Assembly (NCBI RefSeq): GCF_001295925.1
Contig: NZ_LJHQ01000075.1
Location: 1 to 44,665 of the forward strand
Origin: Allobosea sp. AAP35
GTDB taxonomy: Bacteria; Pseudomonadota; Alphaproteobacteria; Rhizobiales; Beijerinckiaceae
Direction of reading: 5' to 3'
DNA length: 44,665 bases
Shown: piece after piece, positions 22,178-31,208 of the stretch
How the letters are laid out: each line of letters opens with the position of its first letter
Position numbering within the stretch: position 1 is the first letter of the stretch
Notes under the pieces: model-generated
Seen by the model: only the letters and a program-made list of their open reading frames with translations
Database searches by the model: none
Told to the model about the DNA's origin: nothing
Translations under genes and position numbers: made by a program

Positions 22178-23362
22178 TCACTCCGCCGCCCTTTTCAGCG
22201 CCAACCCCTCGGCAAACGGCAGTGTCGGCTCGGCCTTCGCGTCGTCGAACTCCAGCGCCACGATCCGCTCGCCCCGGCTGGTGATCTTGCCCGCCGAGGT
22301 GCGCAATCCCGCGACGTCGTCCTGCGTCTGGCGAAAATGCTGGTCGAGTTTCTCCGCCCGCTCCCCAAGGCGTCGGACATCGACGAGCAGCTTGCCGACC
22401 TCGCTCTGGATCACCTGCGCCTCCTCGCGCATGCGGGCGTCGCGCACCAGCGACTGCATGAGCTGGATCGCCAGCGCCAGCAGCGAGGGCGAGACGATCA
22501 TGATCCGCGCCCGGTGCGCCTTCTGGATCACGTCGTCGAAATGCTCGTGCAGGTCGGCATGGATCGATTCCGACGGCACGAACAGAAGTGCCAAGTCCTG
22601 GGTCTCGCCAGGCAGGAAATAGCGCTCGGCGATGTCCTTCACGTGCACGCCGACATCGGCGCGGACGCGGGCGGCAGCCGATTTGCGCGCCTCCTCTCCG
22701 CGCGCTCCGCGCAGCAGCGTGAAGCTCTCCAACGGAAACTTCGCGTCGATCACCAACCCGCGCCCATCGCCGGGCAGAGTGACGAGACAATCGGGCCGCT
22801 TGCCGTTCGACAGCTGCGGCTGGAACGCGAAGAAGGCGCTGGGCAGGCCGTCGCGGATGATCGCTTCCATCCGGCCCTGGCCATAGGCGCCGCGCGCTTG
22901 CTTATTGGAGAGCACGTCCTTGAGCGTCACGACCTCGGAAGTCAGGTCGGTCAGGTTCTTCTGCGCGGAATCGATCACGGCCAGCCGCTCCTGCAGCTTG
23001 CCGAGGCTTTCGCTGGTCTGGCGGACATTCTGATCCAGCCCCTGGCCGACCTTGTGACTCAAGCCGTCCATGCGGTCGGCGACCAGCCGCGCCAGATCGC
23101 CCTGCCGGGTCGAGAGGATCTCGGCCATGGACTGCATCCGCCCGGTCATCTCGGACTGGAGCCGGTTCATCTCCGCGACCTTGTCATCCATCTCACGCGC
23201 GCGCTCCGCGGCGATCGCCGCCTCCAGCGCGCGGCCCCGGCCGCCGCGCCAGGACGACAGCAGCATGAGCATCAGCAGGGCGACGCTGATGGACGCGACG
23301 CCCAACGTGGCCTCGGCCCAGGTCACCGGGCGGTCGAGCAGAATGAAGGCAATCTCTTTCAT
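22178..23362 (-). CDS. rmuC: DNA recombination protein RmuC
   Basis: This 394-residue protein has an N-terminal transmembrane segment (about 17-37) and a long coiled coil (about 45-150). The RmuC nuclease-like domain is at about 160-340 and includes ARGAYGQGRMEAII, RPDCLVTLPG, LVIDAKFPLESF and LLFVPSESIHADL. The DxK motif in VIDAKFP resembles the PD-(D/E)xK nuclease core. In E. coli RmuC limits inversion at short inverted repeats; the detailed reaction is unproven. It is divergent from def across 119 bp. Confidence 0.93.
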   Translation of the reverse strand: MKEIAFILLDRPVTWAEATLGVASISVALLMLMLLSSWRGGRGRALEAAIAAERAREMDDKVAEMNRLQSEMTGRMQSMAEILSTRQGDLARLVADRMDGLSHKVGQGLDQNVRQTSESLGKLQERLAVIDSAQKNLTDLTSEVVTLKDVLSNKQARGAYGQGRMEAIIRDGLPSAFFAFQPQLSNGKRPDCLVTLPGDGRGLVIDAKFPLESFTLLRGARGEEARKSAAARVRADVGVHVKDIAERYFLPGETQDLALLFVPSESIHADLHEHFDDVIQKAHRARIMIVSPSLLALAIQLMQSLVRDARMREEAQVIQSEVGKLLVDVRRLGERAEKLDQHFRQTQDDVAGLRTSAGKITSRGERIVALEFDDAKAEPTLPFAEGLALKRAAE

Positions 23363-23414
23363 GCCGGAACGATAACCGATTCGGATGAACGAATTCGAAC
23401 GAAAGCGGAACAGT

Positions 23415-23443
23415 TTGACCGGCGGGACACAAGCGCTTATGTC
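23415..23443 (+). promoter_or_regulatory. Putative sigma-70 promoter of def
   Basis: TTGACC (23415-23420) and TATGTC (23438-23443) are 17 bases apart and end 38 bases before the def start codon, in the divergent rmuC-def gap. Confidence 0.45.
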
Positions 23444-23481
23444 GCCGTCTCGTCATCAAAAAATCGCGCAGAACGCTCCCC

Positions 23482-24057
23482 ATGGCCATCCGCCCGCTCG
23501 TCATCCTGCCCGACGCCCAGCTTCGGCTGGTCTCGACCCCGGTCGAGGAGATCACGCCCGAGATCCGCGCACTCGTCGCCGACATGTTCGAGACGATGTA
23601 TGATGCGCCCGGCATCGGGCTGGCCGCCATCCAGATCGGGGTGCCCTGGCGCGTGGTGACGCTCGACGTCGCCAAGCGCGCGGCCAACGAACAGGCGGAC
23701 GCGGAGGGCCTCGAAGCGGAAGGCGCCCAGGAAAAACGCGACGCCCAGCCGCGCAACCCGATTGCTTTCATCAATCCTGAAATCACTTGGTCGTCCGAGG
23801 AGCGCAGCGTCTATGAGGAAGGCTGTCTCTCGATCCCGGAATATTACGAAGAGGTCGAGCGTCCGGCGTCCGTGACGGTCAGCTACACCGATCTCGACGG
23901 CAAGCGGCAGGAAATCGAGGCGGAAGGTTTGCTGGCGACGTGCATCCAGCACGAAATCGACCATCTCAACGGCGTGCTCTTCATCGACCATCTCTCGCGC
24001 CTCAAGCGCGAGCGCGTCACCAAGCGCTTCGCCAAGCAGGCGCGGCGCGAGGCGTGA
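23482..24057 (+). CDS. def: Peptide deformylase
   Basis: This 191-residue metalloenzyme removes the formyl group from nascent N-terminal methionine. All three family motifs are intact: GIGLAAIQ at 44-51, EGCLS with metal ligand Cys115, and QHEIDH with His157, Glu158 and His161. A charged segment of about 20 residues (roughly 66-88, rich in Glu, Ala and Gln) is inserted compared with the 169-residue E. coli enzyme, as in many alphaproteobacteria. fmt, which adds the formyl group, follows 171 bases downstream after a palindromic repeat. Confidence 0.95.
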   Translation: MAIRPLVILPDAQLRLVSTPVEEITPEIRALVADMFETMYDAPGIGLAAIQIGVPWRVVTLDVAKRAANEQADAEGLEAEGAQEKRDAQPRNPIAFINPEITWSSEERSVYEEGCLSIPEYYEEVERPASVTVSYTDLDGKRQEIEAEGLLATCIQHEIDHLNGVLFIDHLSRLKRERVTKRFAKQARREA

Positions 24058-24076
24058 CGCGTCAGCAACGAAATTG

Positions 24077-24183
24077 CCGTCATTCCGGACAAGCCGCGAA
24101 GCGGCGCTGCTCCGGAATCTATCGGAGGGCGCCGTGTTCTATGATGGATTCCGGGTCTTCGCTTCGCTCGCCCGGAATGACGG
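24077..24183. repeat. Intergenic palindromic element, family A copy 2
   Basis: Perfect 12-bp terminal inverted repeats (CCGTCATTCCGG and CCGGAATGACGG) bound a 107-bp element inserted between def and fmt. Inner hairpins include CCGCGAAGCGG and the GGATTCCGGG region. Length, ends and inner motifs match the copy at 11448-11554 with many substitutions. No coding potential is seen. Confidence 0.75.
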
Positions 24184-24228
24184 CGCGGGGCCCGGCCCTG
24201 CTGGCCCAACCAAGGTAATATCCAGCGT

Positions 24229-25158
24229 ATGAGTTTGCGCGTCATCTTCATGGGCACGCCCGATTTCGCGGTGCCGACCCTGACCGAGATCATCGGCCAG
24301 GGCCACGAGGTCGTGAGCTGCTACACCCGCGCCCCGGCGCAGGCCGGGCGCGGGCTCGAGCTCAAGCCCTCGCCGGTGCAGAAGGCGGCCGAGCGATTCG
24401 GCATTCCCGTCTTCACGCCCTCGACCCTGAAGACTTCGGAGGTCGCCGATCAGATCGCCTCCCATGAAGCTGACGTCGCCGTCGTCGTCGCCTACGGCAT
24501 GATTCTGCCGCAAGCGATCCTCGATCTGCCGGAACTGGGCTGCCTCAACCTGCACGCATCGCTGCTGCCGCGCTGGCGCGGTGCGGCGCCGATCCAGCGT
24601 GCGGTCATGGCAGGCGATGCCGAGAGCGGCGTCTGCGTCATGAAGATGGAGGCGGGTCTCGATACCGGCCCCGTCGGCATGGTCGAGCGGCTGGAGATCG
24701 GCCCCGACATGACGTCGGGCGAGTTGCACGATGCCCTGGCGCCGCTCGGCGCGGATTTGATGGTGCGCGCGCTGGCGGCGCTGGGACGCGGCGCCTTGGG
24801 CTTCACGCCCCAACCGGACGAAGGCCTGACCTACGCCGCCAAGATCGGCAACGCCGAGGCCAAGCTGAACTGGGCCCGCCCCGCCAAGCAGGTCCATGAT
24901 CTTGTCCGCGGTCTTGCGCCTTTTCCCGGCGCGTTCGCGCAGATCGATCTCGGCAGGGGTCCTGAGCGTCTCAAGGTCCTGCGTTCGGCGCTGGCCGGCG
25001 GTGCGGCCGAGCCCGGCACGTTGCTCGACGACGAGGGCACGGTCGCCTGCGCGGAGGGGGCAGTGAAACTGCTCCAGGTTCAGCGGGCGGGCGGGCGGCC
25101 CGTCAGCGGGGCGGAGTTCCTGCGCGGCGCGCGCCTCGGCGCGGGCATCATGCTCTGA
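24229..25158 (+). CDS. fmt: Methionyl-tRNA formyltransferase
   Basis: This 309-residue enzyme transfers a formyl group from 10-formyltetrahydrofolate to initiator Met-tRNA. The N-terminal formyltransferase domain has [11 protein letters not shown] at the start, the tRNA-contacting loop [17 protein letters not shown] and the catalytic [19 protein letters not shown] (Asn, His and the later Asp in EAGLDTGPV). The C-terminal OB-like domain binds tRNA. Its TGA stop overlaps the truA ATG (TGATG), so the two are coupled. Confidence 0.95.
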   Translation: MSLRVIFMGTPDFAVPTLTEIIGQGHEVVSCYTRAPAQAGRGLELKPSPVQKAAERFGIPVFTPSTLKTSEVADQIASHEADVAVVVAYGMILPQAILDLPELGCLNLHASLLPRWRGAAPIQRAVMAGDAESGVCVMKMEAGLDTGPVGMVERLEIGPDMTSGELHDALAPLGADLMVRALAALGRGALGFTPQPDEGLTYAAKIGNAEAKLNWARPAKQVHDLVRGLAPFPGAFAQIDLGRGPERLKVLRSALAGGAAEPGTLLDDEGTVACAEGAVKLLQVQRAGGRPVSGAEFLRGARLGAGIML

Positions 25159-25895
25159 TGCCGCGCTACAAGCTCGTCATCGAATATGACGGCACACCGT
25201 TCTCGGGCTGGCAGCGCCAGACCAACGGTCCCTCCGTGCAGCAGAGCGTGGAAGAAGCGATCGAGGCCTTCTGCGGCCATGCCGTCAGGCTGCATTGCGC
25301 CGGGCGCACGGATGCCGGCGTCCACGCCACGCACCAGGTTGCCCATGTCGATCTCGACAAGGACTGGCGCACCGACGTGGTGCGCGACGCCAGCAATGCC
25401 CGCCTCAAGCATCTTCCCGTCGCGGTGGTGAGCGCGCACGCCGTGACCGACGAATTCGATGCGCGCATTTCGGCCAAGCGGCGCTATTACATATACCGCA
25501 TCATCGACCGGCGCGCGCAGCCCGCGCTCGATCGCGACCGGCTCTGGCATGTGCCGGTCAGGCTCGACCATGAGGCGATGGACCGCGCCGCCAAGGCGCT
25601 GCTCGGCCATCACGACTTCACCACCTTCCGCGCCGCGGAATGCCAGGCCAACAGCCCGATGCGCACGCTCGACCGTCTCGACGTCCGCCGCGAGGGCGAC
25701 GAGATCGTGGTCTACGCCCATGCGCGCTCATTCCTGCATCATCAGGTTCGCTCGATCGTCGGCTGCCTGAAGATGGTCGGCGCGGGGCGCTGGCCGGAGA
25801 ACAAGCTCGGCAAGGTCCTGGCCGCATGCGACCGCTCGCAATGCGCCGCGCTCGCACCCCCTTGCGGGCTTTACCTGGCGGGCGTGGATTACTGA
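25158..25895 (+). CDS. truA: tRNA pseudouridine(38-40) synthase
   Basis: This 245-residue enzyme isomerises uridines 38-40 in the tRNA anticodon arm. The catalytic aspartate is Asp52 in AGRTDAGVHA. Other family elements are YDGTPFSGWQRQ near the N-terminus, RYYIYRI and FLHHQVRSIVGCL. It is coupled to fmt by a start-stop overlap and convergent with dapE, with seven bases shared by the two 3-prime ends. Confidence 0.95.
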   Translation: MPRYKLVIEYDGTPFSGWQRQTNGPSVQQSVEEAIEAFCGHAVRLHCAGRTDAGVHATHQVAHVDLDKDWRTDVVRDASNARLKHLPVAVVSAHAVTDEFDARISAKRRYYIYRIIDRRAQPALDRDRLWHVPVRLDHEAMDRAAKALLGHHDFTTFRAAECQANSPMRTLDRLDVRREGDEIVVYAHARSFLHHQVRSIVGCLKMVGAGRWPENKLGKVLAACDRSQCAALAPPCGLYLAGVDY

Positions 25896-27100
25896 GCCCC
25901 AGTGCCGTCCGGTGCCTGGAAATAGGCGCTGAGAAGTCGATAGGTGATCGCCTCCAGCGCCAGCAGATCCGCGACCGCGACGCACTCGTTCACCTGATGC
26001 ATGGTCTGCCCGACGACGCCGTATTCCACGACGGGGCAGTAGCTTTTGATGAAACGCGCATCCGAGGTGCCGCCAGTGGTCGAGAGCGCCGGGCGCTTGC
26101 CGGTCTGCGCCTCGACGGCATCCGCCACCATCGCCACGAAGGGGCCGGGCTGCGTCAGGAAAGCGACCGCATTGGTCGGGTCGAAGGCGATCTCGTAGCG
26201 CACGGTGTTGCCGGCCGCCTCGCGCAGGCGTCGCTCGATCTCGGCGGCCAGGGCCTCCGGCGTCCAGACGTCGTTGAAGCGGATGTTGAACACCGCCCGG
26301 GCCTGGGCCGGCACGACATTGCTCGCGGGATTGCCGACATCAAGCGTCGTAACCTCGAGATTGCTCGGATCGAAATGCTCCGTGCCGTGGTCCAGGGGTG
26401 CAGCGTCCAGCGCCGCCAGCAGCCTGACCATGCCGCGGATCGGATTGTCGGCAAGATGGGGATAGCCGACATGGCCCTGCTTGCCATGGACGGTGAGCCG
26501 CCCGGTGAGTGAACCGCGACGGCCGATCTTGATCATGTCGCTCATGGTGGCCGGATTGGTCGGCTCGCCAAGCAGGCAATGGTCGAAGCGCTCGCCGCGC
26601 GCATGAGCCCATTCCAGCAGCTTGACGGTGCCGTTGATGGCCGGCCCTTCCTCGTCGCCGGTGATCAGAAAGGCGATCGAGCCCGGCGCATCGGGGCAGT
26701 CCCGCTGGAATCGCAGCGCGGCCGCCATCATCGCGGCGAGCCCGCCCTTCATGTCGCAGGCGCCGCGTCCATGCAGCACGCCGTCTTCGATCGCGCCACC
26801 AAACGGATCACGCGTCCAGGCAGCCGCGTCACCTACGGGCACGACATCCGTATGGCCGGCGATGACGAGCACCGGGCCTTGCGTCCCGCTCCGGGCGTAG
26901 AGGTTTTCGATTTCGGGCGTGTCCGTCGCGCTGAAGCGGGGCCGCTGGGCGTCATAGCCCCGTGACGACAGCACTGCGTCGAGCAACGCGAGTGCGCCAC
27001 CCTCTTGCGGCGTGATCGAAGGGCAGCGAACCAGCGCCTGGGTCAGCGCGACAGGGTCGAGGGGATCGAAGGCGAGGTCTGGGATCGGGCTTGTGTCCAT
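25889..27100 (-). CDS. dapE: Succinyl-diaminopimelate desuccinylase
   Basis: This 403-residue dizinc hydrolase (M20 family) releases L,L-diaminopimelate from its N-succinyl form. Metal and catalytic residues sit in GHTDVVPVGD, GRGACDMKGG and TGDEEGPAINGT, with the late ligand histidine in VVGQTMHQVNE. The dimerisation domain contains GRLTVHGKQGHVGYPHLADNP. ATG 27100 lies inside the 3-prime end of the upstream DUF805 gene (58-base overlap); the family N-terminal region supports it within a few codons. dapB of the same pathway is 13 kb to the left. The order truA-dapE is common in alphaproteobacteria, though here the two face each other. Confidence 0.94.
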   Translation of the reverse strand: MDTSPIPDLAFDPLDPVALTQALVRCPSITPQEGGALALLDAVLSSRGYDAQRPRFSATDTPEIENLYARSGTQGPVLVIAGHTDVVPVGDAAAWTRDPFGGAIEDGVLHGRGACDMKGGLAAMMAAALRFQRDCPDAPGSIAFLITGDEEGPAINGTVKLLEWAHARGERFDHCLLGEPTNPATMSDMIKIGRRGSLTGRLTVHGKQGHVGYPHLADNPIRGMVRLLAALDAAPLDHGTEHFDPSNLEVTTLDVGNPASNVVPAQARAVFNIRFNDVWTPEALAAEIERRLREAAGNTVRYEIAFDPTNAVAFLTQPGPFVAMVADAVEAQTGKRPALSTTGGTSDARFIKSYCPVVEYGVVGQTMHQVNECVAVADLLALEAITYRLLSAYFQAPDGTGAQ

Positions 27101-27522
27101 GGGCCCGCTTTACCACCGGCGCCGTCCGCCGCAAGCCGCTCGCCCCCCCGTGCGGATGGCATCAGCCCGAGATCCACCAGCGCAAACAGCCAGGCGATCA
27201 GCGCCACCGTGTCGAGCGAGGGCGTCCAGGCATAAGGCAGCCAAGGCTTGAGATGCGCCGGAAGCACGATCACGCAGATCAAAATGATGCCGTAGAGGCC
27301 GCTGCTGCCGCGATCAGTGGCTCGCTTGGCGGCCAGTGCGGCCCAGGGAAACAGCGCGAAGGCCTGGGCAAAGGCGACGATCTTCTCGGCCTCGAAGTAA
27401 AAGAACGTGAAGGCGAACTTCTGGATTCCGAACAAGCCGAGGGCCACCAGCGCGCTCCCCAGCCAGAAGCGGCGCAGCCCGATACGGCCATCAAAGTCGG
27501 TCAACAGGCGGAAGAGGGACAT
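27043..27522 (-). CDS. DUF805-like small membrane protein
   Basis: This 159-residue protein has about four hydrophobic segments and the DUF805 opening (FDGRIGLRRFWLG), with AKRATDRGSSG after the second helix. DUF805 proteins have no settled function. The C-terminal 35 residues (about 125-159) are hydrophilic and low in sequence complexity, and they are encoded across the dapE start. That tail may be a by-product of the overlap rather than a functional domain. It probably shares a message with dapE. Confidence 0.75.
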   Translation of the reverse strand: MSLFRLLTDFDGRIGLRRFWLGSALVALGLFGIQKFAFTFFYFEAEKIVAFAQAFALFPWAALAAKRATDRGSSGLYGIILICVIVLPAHLKPWLPYAWTPSLDTVALIAWLFALVDLGLMPSARGGERLAADGAGGKAGPWTQARSQTSPSIPSTLSR

Positions 27523-27580
27523 CGATCAGCTCCGATGTCGCCTTTCTGGCACGCCTCGGGATCGCTCGAAAGGGATATGG

Positions 27581-27595
27581 TAAATAAATGGTTAA
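27581..27595. promoter_or_regulatory. CtrA-type box with one mismatch
   Basis: On the minus strand this reads TTAACCATTTATTTA, that is TTAA-N7-TTTA with the favoured TTAACCAT half-site. It lies between the divergent DUF805 gene (58 bases away) and rnd (168 bases away). The remaining 27523-27762 gap shows no gene; it holds a few G+C-rich partial dyads only. Confidence 0.35.
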
Positions 27596-27762
27596 TGTCG
27601 CCGCGCCGGGCCCGTTGCTAAAAAAGCCTTGTCTGCCGGGGCCCGCGCGGCTAGCTGCGACGATGGATGTTGGTATTCCGCAGGACGGGACCGGGCGTGG
27701 CGCTGTCGGGGCGGCATCCGGTTTTCAAAGAGCGCAGTGGCGCTCGAGCGAGGTTTTGCGAC

Positions 27763-28377
27763 ATGACCATCCGTTTCCATCGCGCTGACCTGCCTGACGG
27801 CTTCGACGCTGGCGCCAGCGTGGCGATCGACACCGAGACCCTCGGCCTCAATCCTCACCGTGATCGTCTGTGCGTGGTGCAACTCTCGCGCGGCGACGGT
27901 TCAGCCGATGTCGTCCAGATCCCGAAGGGCGGCGCGCGGCCGGTTAACCTGATCGCGCTTCTTGAAGACCCTGCGGTTCTCAAGCTGTTCCATTTTGCAC
28001 GTTTCGACATTGCCGTGCTGCGCCACGCCTTCGGTGTGGTCACCGGCCCGGTCTACTGCACCAAGATCGCCTCCAAGCTGACCCGCACCTACACCGACCG
28101 GCACGGGTTGAAGGACCTCGTGCGTGAATTGCTCGGCATCGAGCTGTCCAAGCAACAGCAATCGTCGGATTGGGGCGCAGATACGCTCAGCGACGCGCAG
28201 CTCGCCTATGCCGCCTCCGATGTGCTGCATCTGCACGCGCTGCACGCGCGGCTGGACATGATGCTCGCGCGCGAAGGCCGTCATGACTTGGCGAAAGCCT
28301 GTTTTGAATTCCTGCCGTTCCGGGCGCAGCTCGATCTGGCCGGCTGGCCGGAGACGGATATTTTCGCCCATACTTGA
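27763..28377 (+). CDS. rnd: Ribonuclease D (short form)
   Basis: This 204-residue 3-prime to 5-prime exonuclease has the DEDDy catalytic set: AIDTETLG (Asp, Glu), HFARFDIAVL (Asp) and YAASDVLHL (Tyr and Asp). It has the exonuclease domain only, without the HRDC domains of E. coli RNase D. Such short versions are normal in alphaproteobacteria. It likely trims tRNA or other structured RNA 3-prime ends. ATG 27763 starts the conserved domain. It is followed after 101 bases by lptC. Confidence 0.9.
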   Translation: MTIRFHRADLPDGFDAGASVAIDTETLGLNPHRDRLCVVQLSRGDGSADVVQIPKGGARPVNLIALLEDPAVLKLFHFARFDIAVLRHAFGVVTGPVYCTKIASKLTRTYTDRHGLKDLVRELLGIELSKQQQSSDWGADTLSDAQLAYAASDVLHLHALHARLDMMLAREGRHDLAKACFEFLPFRAQLDLAGWPETDIFAHT

Positions 28378-28478
28378 CAAAATCCGAGCCTTCTTGCGTC
28401 AGTCCGTTGTGAGCAGCCGCTGCGAGGGCGCGCAGCGGCGACACGAAAAAGCCGTTAGCGACTGCCATTGCGCGGGGC

Positions 28479-29282
28479 ATGACTTTGGCAATGACATCCG
28501 ATCACGGGGCTGCACGCCTCAACGGGGGGCGCGAGGCCAGGACCGTGGCGCGTCGGCAGGCAGCCTTTGGCTCGGCACGCCGGCACACGCTTCTGGTGCG
28601 GTTCCTGCGCCTTGCCATTCCCGTTGGGGCTGTGGTCGCGGTTTTGGCCCTGATCGTGGCGCCGTTTCTGAACCCCTTGCGGGGGCTTGCCAGCGTATCG
28701 CTCGGCGCGGTCGGCATATCTGGCGGCAAGGTGAAGATGGATACGCCGCGCCTCTCGGGCCACCGTCAGGACAACCGTCCTTATGAAGTGACGGCCGAAG
28801 CGGCGCTTCAGGACATTCGTAATCCGACGCAGGTCGAACTGCAGAAGCTCACGGCGCGGCTCCAGATGGAACGCGAGGGCTGGGTCACGGTCAATGCGAA
28901 GACAGGCCTTTTCGATACGCAGAAGGAAAAGCTGCGATTGGTCGATGATGTTCAGGTGAAAACCGAGGGCGGCTATGAAATCCGCATGAAAACCGCGGAT
29001 GTCGATTTCAAAGGCGGCACGGTGGTCTCGAAGGAGCCCGTCAAGGTCAGTCTGGGCACCACCACCGTCGACGCGGACACGCTCGACGTGAAGGACAATG
29101 GCGCGCTGATCGTTTTCCAGGGGCGCGTACGTGCCTATATTCCGAATGCGCCGGCCGGCACGATCGCCGGCCCCGAGCGGGAGGGCAGCACGCCCGCGCT
29201 GGAACTGCTCCAGTCGGGGCCTCCGCCTTCCGCCGGCGAGACACCAGCGACAGGCAACCAGCCCAACGGGACGGGACAATGA
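28479..29282 (+). CDS. lptC: LPS export protein LptC
   Basis: This 267-residue bitopic inner membrane protein passes lipopolysaccharide from LptBFG to LptA. One transmembrane helix (about 40-62) follows a basic cytoplasmic N-terminus, and a periplasmic beta-jellyroll (about 85-225) contains RPYEVTAEAALQ and VDFKGGTVVSKEPVKV. A Pro/Gly-rich tail ends the protein. ATG 28479 and ATG 28491 are both possible, and neither has a convincing ribosome site. Its stop overlaps the lptA start by four bases. Confidence 0.88.
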   Translation: MTLAMTSDHGAARLNGGREARTVARRQAAFGSARRHTLLVRFLRLAIPVGAVVAVLALIVAPFLNPLRGLASVSLGAVGISGGKVKMDTPRLSGHRQDNRPYEVTAEAALQDIRNPTQVELQKLTARLQMEREGWVTVNAKTGLFDTQKEKLRLVDDVQVKTEGGYEIRMKTADVDFKGGTVVSKEPVKVSLGTTTVDADTLDVKDNGALIVFQGRVRAYIPNAPAGTIAGPEREGSTPALELLQSGPPPSAGETPATGNQPNGTGQ

Positions 29283-29995
29283 CGATGAAGCCAGCCTTCC
29301 GCCCCTCACGCATGGGCCTCGCGCCCCGTCTCGCCGCGGCAGGTTTTGTGCTGGCTTTGGCGATGGTCGCAGCCGCTCCGCAGGATGCGCTAGCTCAGGC
29401 ACGCGGCCGAGGCGGTGCCTCGGGTTCGCCCCTGGGCGGGCTCGGCGGCGACAGCAAGGAGCCGATCAAGATCGACGCCGACAAGCTCGACGTGCTCGAC
29501 AAGGACAATCGCGCCGTGTTCAGCGGCAATGTCGTGGCCGTCCAGGGCGAGACGACGGTGCGCTGCTCGACCATGACCGTGTTCTACGAGGGCCGTGGCG
29601 GCCAGGGTGCCCCCGGTGCTAAACCGGTGCCGGCGGCAGCCCCGGCGACTCCGGCCGCGCCCGGGCAATCAGGCGACAGCTCGATCAAGCGCATTGAATG
29701 CAAGGGGCCCGTCACGGTCGTCTCGAAGACGCAGGCCGCCACGTCTGATCATGCGGTTTTTGACCGCGCCAACAATCAGGTCGTGATGACCGGCAATGTC
29801 GCGCTGAACGATGGCCCCAACATCACCCGCGGCGAGAAACTGACCTACAACACCGCTACCGGCATCGCCAATGTCGAGACCACCAAGGGCGGTCGTGTCC
29901 AGGGCTTCTTCGTGCCCAACGCCGCCGAGACGGCAAAGCCGGCGCCGGGGGCCAAGCCCGCGCCGGGTGCCAAACCTGCCGCGCCCACCAACTGA
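29279..29995 (+). CDS. lptA: LPS transport periplasmic protein LptA
   Basis: This 238-residue protein has a signal peptide (about 1-41, ending DALAQA) and an OstA/LptA beta-jellyroll. The landmarks are PIKIDADKLDVLDKDNRAVFSGNV, TTVRCSTMTVFYEG, and later NNQVVMTGNVALNDGPN and GEKLTYN. It should form the periplasmic bridge for LPS. A Pro/Ala linker (about 109-130) splits the domain. The C-terminus carries three PGAKPA-type hexapeptide repeats that are probably disordered. ATG 29279 overlaps the lptC stop (ATGA). Confidence 0.88.
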   Translation: MTMKPAFRPSRMGLAPRLAAAGFVLALAMVAAAPQDALAQARGRGGASGSPLGGLGGDSKEPIKIDADKLDVLDKDNRAVFSGNVVAVQGETTVRCSTMTVFYEGRGGQGAPGAKPVPAAAPATPAAPGQSGDSSIKRIECKGPVTVVSKTQAATSDHAVFDRANNQVVMTGNVALNDGPNITRGEKLTYNTATGIANVETTKGGRVQGFFVPNAAETAKPAPGAKPAPGAKPAAPTN

Positions 29996-30073
29996 ACCAG
30001 GCGCGCGCGTCGTCCCGATACGCGATCGAACCTCGCCGAACTCTCAAGCCCAGGCACAGCTTTCGCCGTGACG

Positions 30074-30952
<879 letters not shown>

Positions 30953-31119
30953 CGAAGCCGTCCGCCCCTTTCGGCTTGGAAGTTCACAGCCGATACAGCG
31001 CATACTTGTCTGCGGCGATGCGGCTGCCTGCCACTGCATACCCTGACCGGATGACGGATGCCTGATTCGGTGGCATGTTGCGGTGCATGATTTTTCCTGC
31101 CTGATGAGCAGGCAAGGCT

Positions 31120-31148
31120 TTGACGCGCTGTCCGGACGGCGCTAGGCT
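31120..31148 (+). promoter_or_regulatory. Putative sigma-70 promoter of rpoN
   Basis: TTGACG (31120-31125) and TAGGCT (31143-31148) are 17 bases apart, ending 60 bases before the rpoN start. The 256-bp lptB-rpoN gap otherwise shows no gene and suggests that rpoN has its own promoter besides readthrough from lptB. Confidence 0.4.
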
Positions 31149-31208
31149 GATCTTCCAAGCAAGAAGTGTGCCGAATTGGCGCGCTGACAGGGAAGGGTCG
31201 AAGCCGCA

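Noticed and set aside
31098..31114. Small hairpin TGCCTG-ATGAG-CAGGCA before rpoN
   Set aside because: The stem is only 6 bp and no T-run follows on either strand, so I do not call it a terminator. It could be chance.
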